Source: Comamonas sp. (lineage in GTDB: Bacteria > Pseudomonadota > Gammaproteobacteria > Burkholderiales > Burkholderiaceae_C). From it: a stretch of DNA of 7,022 nt. The stretch covers positions 1 to 7,022 of the forward strand of contig JAFAIY010000423.1 of the NCBI GenBank assembly GCA_019236485.1. The letters run 5' to 3'. Positions 1 to 4,891 of the stretch are shown here, piece after piece. The notes below the pieces were generated by a model. The model saw only the letters and a program-made list of their open reading frames with translations. It was not told where the DNA came from and did no database searches. How positions within the stretch are numbered: position 1 is the first letter of the stretch; every line of letters starts with the position of its first letter. Position numbers and translations under genes: made by a program.

Positions 1-1076
1 GCCTGGGCCAGCGCCCAGGCCACATGCTCGCGCACCACGGCATCCTCGTGCGCGGCGCGCAGCTGCAAGGCGCGGATCAGCTCCTGCTTCTGCGCTTCGT
101 CCTCGGCGGCACGCAAGGCATTGCCCATGGCCACGGCCACATTGCGCAGCCAGCGTGCATGGCCTATGCGGCGTATGGGGCTGCCTTCGGTCAGGCGCAG
201 AAACGTGGCTTCGTCCCAGCCCAGGTAGTACACCAGCTGCGTGCCCGCCAGGCCGGCGCGCGCGTCGAAGTCCGGCAGGCGGCTGGGCTGGGCGAACTTG
301 TTCCAGGGACAGGCCAGCTGGCAGTCGTCGCAGCCGTAAATGCGGTTGGCCATCAGCGGACGCAATGCCTCGGGGATGCTGCCCGCATGCTCGATGGTCA
401 GATAGGAGATGCAGCGGCGCGCGTCCACCTGGTGTGCGCCTATGATGGCCCCCGTGGGGCAGGCATCCATGCAAGACGAGCAGCTGCCGCAATGGGCGCT
501 CACCGGCGCCGTGGGCTCCAGAGCGAAGTCCACATAGATCTCGCCGAGAAAGAACATCGAGCCGGCCTCGCGGTTGAGCACCAGCGTGTGCTTGCCGCGC
601 CAGCCCTGGCCGCTGCGGCTGGCGAGCTCGGCCTCGAGCACGGGCGCCGAGTCGGTGAAGGCTCGGTGGCCGAAAGGGCCGATTTCCTCGGCGATGCGCT
701 CGGCCAGCTTCTGCAGGCGGTTGCGCAGCACCTTGTGATAGTCCCGGCCGCGCGCATACATGGAGACAATGCCTTCGCCCGGACGCTCGAGCCGCGACCA
801 CTCCACGGCCTGCCAGCCCGCGGGCGTGTCCCGCGGCAAATAATCCATGCGGGCCGTGATCACGCTCACCGTGCCGGGAACTAATTCCGCCGGCCGTGCT
901 CGTTTCAGACCATGGGTTTGCATGTAATGCATCTCGCCATGGAAGCCCTGCGCCAACCACTGCAGCAAGCCGGGTTCTGCCGAGGACAAATCCACGCCGG
1001 CCACGCCGATTTGGGAGAATCCCAGCTCGCCGGCCCAGGCTTGCATCAAAGGAACCAATTGACTGCTGCTCAACAT
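1..1076 (-). CDS. queG: Epoxyqueuosine reductase QueG, C-terminus cut by window edge
   Basis: QueG reduces epoxyqueuosine to queuosine at the wobble position of tRNAs with GUN anticodons, the last step of queuosine synthesis, using cobalamin and two [4Fe-4S] clusters in the cytoplasm. Reading the minus strand from ATG at 1076 gives 358 codons open to the window edge; E. coli QueG is about 379 residues, so only the tail is missing. Visible hallmarks are FTDSAPVLE, with D142 matching the family's catalytic Asp; GWRGKHTLVLNREAGS at about 158-173; a first ferredoxin motif CGSCSSCMDACP with C196, C199, C202 and C206; and further cysteines C222, C249, C252 and C256, the last three in YGCDDCQLACPW. 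The C-terminal part (about 300-358) is the Ala/Arg-rich HEAT-like tRNA-binding region, with RRIGHARWLRNVAVAMGN. The start codon has a weak GGGG a few bases upstream and overlaps the tsaE start head to head. Identification is firm. Confidence 0.95.
   Translation of the reverse strand, partial: MLSSSQLVPLMQAWAGELGFSQIGVAGVDLSSAEPGLLQWLAQGFHGEMHYMQTHGLKRARPAELVPGTVSVITARMDYLPRDTPAGWQAVEWSRLERPGEGIVSMYARGRDYHKVLRNRLQKLAERIAEEIGPFGHRAFTDSAPVLEAELASRSGQGWRGKHTLVLNREAGSMFFLGEIYVDFALEPTAPVSAHCGSCSSCMDACPTGAIIGAHQVDARRCISYLTIEHAGSIPEALRPLMANRIYGCDDCQLACPWNKFAQPSRLPDFDARAGLAGTQLVYYLGWDEATFLRLTEGSPIRRIGHARWLRNVAVAMGNALRAAEDEAQKQELIRALQLRAAHEDAVVREHVAWALAQ
1048..1054 (+). promoter_or_regulatory. Shine-Dalgarno site that fixes the tsaE start
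   Basis: AAAGGAA ends 4 bases before an in-frame TTG at 1059. The upstream in-frame ATGs (912, 927, 939) lie deep inside queG, and there is no in-frame ATG further downstream in tsaE. This site therefore decides for TTG 1059. Confidence 0.6.
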
Positions 1077-1580
1077 ACACCCCGAATTGTAGAAAACCAG
1101 CCGCCTCAGGCGCTGGCGCAGCTACAGATAGTCTGGCGCGACGAACAAGATACCAAAGGCTTTGCGCAGAAGCTGGCCGCTCAGCCCCAGCTGCGCAACG
1201 CCTATGTGACGCTGCACGGCGACCTGGGCGCGGGCAAGACCACGCTGGTGCGCCACTGGCTGCGCGCCCTGGGCGTGCAAGGCCGCATCAAAAGCCCTAC
1301 CTATGCCGTGGTGGAGCCGCACGAGGCCGGCGAGCTGTCGATCTGGCATTTCGACTTCTACCGCTTCGACGACCCGCGCGAATGGGAAGATGCGGGCTTT
1401 CGCGACATTTTTGCCAGCCCCGGCCTCAAGCTGGCAGAATGGCCCGAAAAAGCCGCAGCGGTTACACCTGTTGCGGATATAGCTATCCATATTGAAGCAA
1501 TTGACGACGTGCAGCGGCAAGTGACCCTCAAGGCAGGCACTCCCGCAGGCTGCGCGGTGCTTGAAGCATTCAGGGCATGA
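1059..1580 (+). CDS. tsaE: tRNA threonylcarbamoyladenosine (t6A) biosynthesis ATPase TsaE
   Basis: TsaE is the small P-loop ATPase that works with TsaB and TsaD to put threonylcarbamoyl on A37 of ANN-decoding tRNAs (t6A) in the cytoplasm. With the TTG start the product has 173 residues, against about 153 in E. coli YjeE; the extra residues are an N-terminal extension and a loose C-terminus. The Walker A motif GDLGAGKT is at 54-61 (K60, T61). The TsaE signatures SPTYAVVE (79-86), HFDFYR (97-102) and the AEWPE block (126-130) follow in the expected order. I chose TTG 1059 because of the AAAGGAA site just upstream; the open frame continues back to ATG 912, but that would run 165 bases into queG. 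The stop overlaps the amiC start (ATGA at 1577-1580), so the two genes are almost certainly cotranscribed and coupled. The section around 1471-1500 is noticeably A/T-rich. Function is firm; the exact start is likely, not certain. Confidence 0.92.
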   Translation: MTAAQHTPRIVENQPPQALAQLQIVWRDEQDTKGFAQKLAAQPQLRNAYVTLHGDLGAGKTTLVRHWLRALGVQGRIKSPTYAVVEPHEAGELSIWHFDFYRFDDPREWEDAGFRDIFASPGLKLAEWPEKAAAVTPVADIAIHIEAIDDVQRQVTLKAGTPAGCAVLEAFRA

Positions 1581-3049
1581 GCAAAACATCATCCATACCT
1601 GTTCCGTTTGGCCTGTCGCGCCGCAGCCTGCTGCAGGCCGGCGGCGTGGTCCTGCTGCTGGGCCGCCAGCACATTGCCCAGGGCGCGAGCATCGTCGCCG
1701 TGCGGGTCTGGCCCGCACCCGAATATTCGCGCGTGACCATTGAGTCCGACATTCCCCTGAGCGCCAAACCCGTCTTCGTGCCCACGCCGCCGCGCCTGGC
1801 CGTGGATGTGGAGGGCATAGACCTCAACCCGGCCCTGCGCGAGCTGGTGGCCAAGGTGCGCTCCGACGACCCCAATATCGCCAGCATCCGCGTGGGCCAG
1901 TTCGCGCCGGGCATTGTGCGCCTGGTCATAGACCTCAAGCAGGAAGCCCGGCCCCAGGTCTTTACCCTGGCCCCCATCGCGCCCTACAAGCACCGCCTGG
2001 TGCTGGACCTGTATCCGGCCAAGGCCGTGGACCCGCTGGAGGCGCTGATCAGCGAGCGCCTGCGCGATGCCAGCGGCAGCACGGCGGCCGGCTCCGCGCC
2101 TCCCCCCGTCACCACCCCGCCGCCCGTGGCGGTGGCCGCAGCGCCGCACGCCGATCCCCTGGGCGACCTGATTGCCCAGCGCAACCAGCGCCCAGCGCCG
2201 GCACCGGCTGCGCCCGCACCGGCGGTCGTCGCTCAGGCTCCGGCTCCCGTGCCGGCCCCGCCACCACGGCCAGCTCCCGCACCGACGCCCCGGCAGGCGC
2301 CGAATATCGCGACTTCGCGCAGCACCGACCGCATCATCATCGTGGCCCTGGACCCCGGCCATGGCGGTGAAGACCCCGGCGCCACCGGCCCCAGCGGCCT
2401 GCGCGAAAAAGACGTGGTGCTCAAGATCGGCCATTTGCTGCGCGAGCGCATCAACGACGCCCGCATAGGCGGCAATCCCATGCGCGCCTTCATGACACGC
2501 GACGCCGACTTCTTCGTGCCCCTGGCCACCCGCGTGGACAAGGCCCGCCGCGTGCAGGCCGATCTGTTCATCAGCATCCACGCCGACGCCTTCACCACCC
2601 CGGCCGCGCGCGGCGCCAGCGTGTTTGCGCTCAGCGAACGCGGCGCCTCGAGCACGGCCGCGCGCTGGCTGGCCAACAAGGAGAACCAGTCCGACCTCGT
2701 GGGCGGCCTGAACATGGGCGTGCAGGACCAGCATGTGCAGCGCATGCTGCTGGACATGAGCACCACGGCGCAGATCAAGGACAGCCTCAAGCTCGGCACC
2801 TCGCTGCTGGGCGAGATCAGCGGCATGGCCAAGCTGCACAAGGGCAAGGTGGAGCAGGCCGGTTTTGCGGTGCTCAAGGCTCCCGACATCCCCAGCGTGC
2901 TGGTGGAAACGGCTTTCATCAGCAACCCCGAGGAAGAGGCCAAGCTGCGCAGCAGCGCCTATCAGGAGCAGCTCGCGGATGCGCTCATGAACGGCATACG
3001 CAAGTACTTTGCGCACAACCCGCCGCTGGCACGCAGCCGGTCGGTCTGA
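1577..3049 (+). CDS. amiC: Tat-exported N-acetylmuramoyl-L-alanine amidase, AmiC type
   Basis: This periplasmic zinc amidase cleaves the bond between MurNAc and L-Ala of peptidoglycan stem peptides to split septal wall during cell separation; family members are activated by EnvC/NlpD-type LytM proteins. The 490-residue product starts with a twin-arginine signal, SRRSLLQAG at 14-22, followed by a hydrophobic stretch and probable cleavage near residue 36. An AMIN domain (about 38-147), which targets septal peptidoglycan, comes next. A long Pro/Ala linker (about 168-245) leads to the Amidase_3 catalytic domain (about 253-478). Zinc and catalytic residues are visible: H262 in DPGHGG, E277 in GLREKD, H335 in SIHAD and E444 in VETAFISN. 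The segment of about 355-425 fits the autoinhibitory helix insertion found in AmiA/B/C. Length is above E. coli AmiC (417), mainly because of the linker. The start overlaps the tsaE stop, and no strong separate ribosome site is needed. The same gene order, tsaE then amidase, occurs in E. coli (yjeE-amiB). Confidence 0.93.
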   Translation: MSKTSSIPVPFGLSRRSLLQAGGVVLLLGRQHIAQGASIVAVRVWPAPEYSRVTIESDIPLSAKPVFVPTPPRLAVDVEGIDLNPALRELVAKVRSDDPNIASIRVGQFAPGIVRLVIDLKQEARPQVFTLAPIAPYKHRLVLDLYPAKAVDPLEALISERLRDASGSTAAGSAPPPVTTPPPVAVAAAPHADPLGDLIAQRNQRPAPAPAAPAPAVVAQAPAPVPAPPPRPAPAPTPRQAPNIATSRSTDRIIIVALDPGHGGEDPGATGPSGLREKDVVLKIGHLLRERINDARIGGNPMRAFMTRDADFFVPLATRVDKARRVQADLFISIHADAFTTPAARGASVFALSERGASSTAARWLANKENQSDLVGGLNMGVQDQHVQRMLLDMSTTAQIKDSLKLGTSLLGEISGMAKLHKGKVEQAGFAVLKAPDIPSVLVETAFISNPEEEAKLRSSAYQEQLADALMNGIRKYFAHNPPLARSRSV

Positions 3050-3101
3050 GCGTACTCGGCAAGCAAAGCTGCTGGCGATAGGGGCTTGCGCCTGCCCTCT
3101 G

Positions 3102-3119
3102 CCCCCGCGCCGGGGGTTT
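3102..3119 (+). terminator. Possible weak intrinsic terminator after amiC
   Basis: CCCCC, a five-base loop GCGCC and GGGGG form a short G/C hairpin followed by only TTT. It lies 53 bases after the amiC stop. The short T-run makes it a poor terminator, so some read-through into the small lipoprotein gene is possible. Confidence 0.35.
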
Positions 3120-3209
3120 GGGAGGAAAATGGAGTCGTCCCCAACGACGAAGGTCGTGTCAGGCCCGATGGCAAAGCGTCATGACCTTCCTACTCCAAGG
3201 AGATGACTG

Positions 3210-3419
3210 ATGTTTCTTCGTACCCTGACTCTTGCCGCAGCCCTGACCATGGCCCTGGCCGGCTGCGCCTCCCACCCGACCAACGCCCAGATAGGCACCG
3301 GCGTGGGTGCCGTGGCTGGCGGCGTGGTGGGCGATGCGCTGTTTGGCAACACCCTGGGCACCGTAGGCGGAGCCGCCGCCGGTGCCCTGATCGGTAATGA
3401 AGTGGGCAAGCGCCACTGA
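3210..3419 (+). CDS. Small glycine-zipper lipoprotein (first copy)
   Basis: This encodes a 69-residue envelope lipoprotein of unknown exact role. The N-terminus MFLRTLTLAAALTMALAGC is a lipoprotein signal with lipobox LAGC and the lipidated cysteine at C19. The mature part is about 51 residues and nearly all glycine-zipper: GxGAVAGG, then GTVGGAAAGALIGNE, the pattern of the glycine-zipper 2TM / 17 kDa surface-antigen / OsmB-like family, which packs as paired helices in the outer membrane. An AAGGAG site (3197-3202) lies 7 bases before the ATG and supports this start. It is followed at once by a strong palindromic terminator and faces dedA tail to tail. It is about 70% identical (32 of 46 aligned mature residues, by my hand alignment) to the lipoprotein at 4532-4771. 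No promoter is obvious in the 160 bases upstream. The family is clear; the cellular function is not. Confidence 0.88.
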   Translation: MFLRTLTLAAALTMALAGCASHPTNAQIGTGVGAVAGGVVGDALFGNTLGTVGGAAAGALIGNEVGKRH

Positions 3420-3438
3420 GCACAGCCTTGGCACCCAC

Positions 3439-3468
3439 AAAAAAGCCCCGGCATGCCGGGGCTTTTTT
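3439..3468. terminator. Perfect palindromic bidirectional intrinsic terminator
   Basis: Six A, then GCCCCGGCA/TGCCGGGGC, then six T form a perfect 30-base palindrome. As RNA it gives a very G/C-rich stem with a four-base CATG loop, followed by a T-run on either strand. It lies 19 bases past the stop of the first lipoprotein (plus) and 62 bases past the dedA stop (minus), so it can end both converging transcripts. Confidence 0.93.
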
Positions 3469-3530
3469 GCACTCCAATCGGACTGCAGGTGCTGCCGGGC
3501 TTGCGCCGGCAGCTATCGAAAATCCCGCTC

Positions 3531-4184
3531 TCAGGCGGCGCTGACCTTCTCGGCGCGGCCGCCGCGCCAGGCACCGAAGATGGCGATCAGCCCCGGCACC
3601 AGGATCAGACCCCAGATGATCTTCTCGAGGTTGTTCTTGACCCACTCCATATTGCCGAAGAAATAGCCCGCAGCGCTGATGCCCAGCACCCAGATCACCG
3701 CGCCGGTCACATTGAACAGGCTGAACCTGGAGCGGCTCATATGCGCGACGCCGGCCACAAAAGGCGCAAAAGTGCGGATGAACGGCATGAAGCGCGCGAG
3801 GATGATGGTCACGCCGCCATAGCGCTCGTAGAAATCGTGCGCCCGGTCGAAAGCCTTGCGGTTGAACCAGCGCGAGTCCTCCCACTGGAAGACCTTGGGC
3901 CCTAGGTAGCGGCCTATGGTGTAGTTGCACTGATCGCCCAGAATGGCCGCTGCCAGCAGCACCACGGCCGCCAGCGGGTAGCTCATAAAGCCCGCGCCGC
4001 AGAGCGCACCCACGATGAACAGCAGGGAATCACCGGGCAGGAACGGCATGACCACGACGCCGGTTTCCACGAACACGATGATGAACAGCAAGGCATACAC
4101 CCAGGGCCCATAGGCCACGACAAAAGCTTCCAGGTGCTTGTCGATATGCAGGATGAAGTCGATCAGGAACTGAATGATTTCCAA
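3531..4184 (-). CDS. DedA-family inner-membrane protein (YqjA/YghB-like)
   Basis: DedA proteins are polytopic inner-membrane proteins. Members are linked to proton-dependent envelope homeostasis, cell division and drug/alkali resistance in E. coli (YqjA, YghB), and more recently to recycling of undecaprenyl phosphate. The 217-residue product matches the YqjA/YghB length. Diagnostic segments are FVETG and PFLPGDSLLF with acidic E40 and D52, LGDQCNYTIGRYLG (about 82-95), and ILARFMPFIRTFAPFVAGVAHM with R131 and R137. E40, D52, R131 and R137 correspond to residues known to be essential in E. coli YqjA (E39, D51, R130, R136). Hydrophobic segments lie at about 26-48, 54-82, 123-146, 158-178 and 188-205. 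The start is a TTG at 4184, supported by AGAGGA seven bases upstream; no in-frame ATG lies near. It is flanked on both sides by paralogous lipoprotein genes on the opposite strand. Family is firm; the specific substrate cannot be read from sequence. Confidence 0.94.
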   Translation of the reverse strand: MEIIQFLIDFILHIDKHLEAFVVAYGPWVYALLFIIVFVETGVVVMPFLPGDSLLFIVGALCGAGFMSYPLAAVVLLAAAILGDQCNYTIGRYLGPKVFQWEDSRWFNRKAFDRAHDFYERYGGVTIILARFMPFIRTFAPFVAGVAHMSRSRFSLFNVTGAVIWVLGISAAGYFFGNMEWVKNNLEKIIWGLILVPGLIAIFGAWRGGRAEKVSAA

Positions 4185-4191
4185 GGCACTA

Positions 4192-4197
4192 TCCTCT
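4192..4197 (-). promoter_or_regulatory. Shine-Dalgarno site fixing the dedA TTG start
   Basis: Read on the minus strand this is AGAGGA, seven bases before the TTG at 4184-4182. No nearby in-frame ATG competes, so this site is the main reason to accept the unusual TTG start. Confidence 0.75.
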
Positions 4198-4205
4198 GAG
4201 ATTCT

Positions 4206-4235
4206 GGGTCCGTAATGTACTGCGCATTGCGACCC
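4206..4235. repeat. Imperfect inverted repeat (stem-loop) in the dedA leader
   Basis: GGGTCCGTAATG (4206-4217) pairs with CATTGCGACCC (4225-4235) through 11 pairs, with one bulged C, one G-T wobble and a seven-base loop. It sits 21 bases upstream of the dedA start, just before its ribosome site, so it could be an operator or an RNA stem in the leader. Function is not shown. Confidence 0.5.
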
Positions 4236-4275
4236 GCGGCGGCGAGCAACCGGCGCGGCGCCGGGTCATCCGCCC

Positions 4276-4287
4276 TGTCGTACGACA
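4276..4287. promoter_or_regulatory. 12-base perfect palindrome, candidate operator
   Basis: TGTCGTACGACA is its own reverse complement. If the promoter proposed at 4312-4340 is right, this site falls roughly 20-30 bases downstream of the dedA transcription start, a position where a dimeric repressor could block elongation. I cannot assign it to a known regulator. Confidence 0.4.
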
Positions 4288-4311
4288 CACAGCCACTTGC
4301 AGCGGAAAACA

Positions 4312-4340
4312 AATATACAAGCGGCCCGCGTATTTGTTAC
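4312..4340 (-). promoter_or_regulatory. Candidate sigma-70 promoter for dedA
   Basis: On the minus strand, GTAACA (4340-4335; four of six matches to the -35 consensus) is followed after 17 bases by TATATT (4317-4312; five of six to the -10). Transcription would start near 4305 and give a leader of about 120 bases carrying the palindrome and the hairpin. The setting is locally A/T-rich. This is inference from consensus only. Confidence 0.4.
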
Positions 4341-4344
4341 AAAT
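4332..4344. repeat. 13-base inverted repeat overlapping the candidate -35
   Basis: ATTTGT-T-ACAAAT is a perfect dyad with six-base arms and one central base. It covers the proposed dedA -35 box and could be a regulator site. A/T-rich dyads of this size also arise by chance, so confidence in function is low. Confidence 0.35.
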
Positions 4345-4377
4345 TCTGCACAACCGATACCTCAACTTCAAAAAAAC

Positions 4378-4423
4378 CGGGCATGCTTGCGGGCACAGTA
4401 GAGCCCTGCAAGCGGGCATGCTT
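4378..4423 (+). repeat. Hairpin flanked by 11-base direct repeats in the second lipoprotein leader
   Basis: CGGGCATGCTT occurs twice, at 4378-4388 and 4413-4423. Between and overlapping these, GCTTGCGGGC (4385-4394) pairs with GCCCTGCAAGC (4403-4413), with one bulged base and an eight-base loop. The block lies 109-154 bases upstream of the lipoprotein start at 4532. It may be a leader structure or a double regulator-binding site. Confidence 0.45.
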
Positions 4424-4531
4424 CAGACAGCATCCCAGCCCATCCATGAGCATCCGCCGCACTGCGCCGCATCCCTTCCGGGACAGGCTGCACGGCATTC
4501 TTCACAAGAATCAACGAGAGGATTCGACACC

Positions 4532-4771
4532 ATGAACAAGATCACTGTGCGTTATGGCAAGGCCCTGACCCTGACGGCTGCCCTGGTGGGTGCCATGGCT
4601 CTGGGCGGTTGCGCCCACGGCCCCAGCAACCGCCAGCTCGGCATCGGCGCCGGTGCCGTGGCCGGCGGCGCCGTCGGCAATGTGCTGTTCGGCGGCCCCA
4701 TTGGCACCATCGGTGGTGCCGCAGCCGGCGCCCTGATCGGCAACGAAATGACCAGCGGCCACCGTCGCTAA
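4532..4771 (+). CDS. Small glycine-zipper lipoprotein (second copy)
   Basis: This encodes a 79-residue lipoprotein, paralogous to the one at 3210-3419. The signal peptide ends in lipobox LGGC with the lipidated cysteine at C27; the mature chain is about 53 residues. The glycine-zipper core GAGAVAGGAVGNVLFGG and GTIGGAAAGALIGNE matches the first copy closely; differences are concentrated in the signal peptide and the basic C-terminal tail (SGHRR). The frame stays open to 4334, but the ATG at 4532 is chosen because the signal peptide begins there and GAGAGGA (4516-4522) lies about 10 bases upstream. It has its own leader and terminator, so it is probably a single-gene unit. Members of this family (OsmB, SlyB and relatives) sit in the outer membrane and often respond to envelope or osmotic stress; that role here is inferred by family only. 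Confidence 0.88.
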   Translation: MNKITVRYGKALTLTAALVGAMALGGCAHGPSNRQLGIGAGAVAGGAVGNVLFGGPIGTIGGAAAGALIGNEMTSGHRR

Positions 4772-4802
4772 AGCGCCTCCTCAGGCTGCAAGGCCCGCAA
4801 CC

Positions 4803-4826
4803 AAGAGCTGCATCCGCAGCTCTTTT
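4803..4826 (+). terminator. Intrinsic terminator after the second lipoprotein
   Basis: AAGAGCTGC, loop ATCC and GCAGCTCTT form a perfect nine-pair stem that runs into TTTT. It starts 31 bases past the lipoprotein stop. It isolates the lipoprotein from mutL, which therefore needs its own promoter. Confidence 0.88.
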
Positions 4827-4854
4827 GCTTTGCGGGGCGCGCAAAAAGCCGACT

Positions 4855-4884
4855 TTGAAGCTGTCTTGCGCCCGCGCCTAGAAT
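4855..4884 (+). promoter_or_regulatory. Promoter for mutL
   Basis: TTGAAG (4855-4860; four of six to the -35 consensus) and TAGAAT (4879-4884; five of six to the -10) are separated by 18 bases. Transcription would begin about seven bases after the -10, near 4890-4892, which coincides with the GTG start codon of mutL. It lies directly downstream of a strong terminator, which supports it being a real promoter. Confidence 0.65.
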
Positions 4885-4891
4885 CACCGAC

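Larger units (their letters stand above)
4185..4531. other. Divergent intergenic region between dedA and second lipoprotein
   Basis: This 347-base non-coding stretch separates two divergently read genes. It is more A/T-rich in its middle (about 4300-4375) than the rest of the window. It contains the dedA ribosome site, a leader hairpin, a 12-base palindrome, a 13-base inverted repeat, a candidate dedA promoter, and a hairpin with flanking direct repeats on the lipoprotein side. Each is listed separately. No convincing gene was found in it on either strand. Confidence 0.8.

Noticed and set aside
24..884. Long plus-strand open frame (286 codons)
   Set aside because: It is the antisense shadow of queG, whose cluster cysteines and family motifs on the minus strand are unambiguous.
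912..1058. Upstream ATG starts for tsaE (912, 927, 939)
   Set aside because: They would place about 50 codons inside queG with no TsaE similarity; a proper ribosome site precedes TTG 1059.
1589..3016. Very long minus-strand open frame (475 codons) opposite amiC
   Set aside because: High-GC antisense shadow: its composition is His/Gly/Ala/Gln-rich with no recognisable domain, while the plus strand encodes a full Tat-AMIN-Amidase_3 protein.
3190..3930. Minus-strand open frame of 246 codons overlapping dedA, the terminator and the first lipoprotein
   Set aside because: It reads across a strong palindromic terminator, lies in another frame of dedA and has no domain; the DedA frame carries the conserved residues.
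4334..4362. Plus-strand promoter TTGTTA ... GATACC for the second lipoprotein
   Set aside because: The -10 matches only three of six consensus bases; too weak to list, although some promoter for this gene must lie in the region.
4370..4413. Minus-strand terminator formed by the hairpin and the following T-run
   Set aside because: Eight bases separate the stem from the T-run, and no minus-strand gene upstream would need termination.
4334..4531. N-terminal extension of the second lipoprotein
   Set aside because: The open frame before 4532 lacks a signal peptide and crosses the hairpin and direct repeats; the lipoprotein signal begins at the ATG at 4532.
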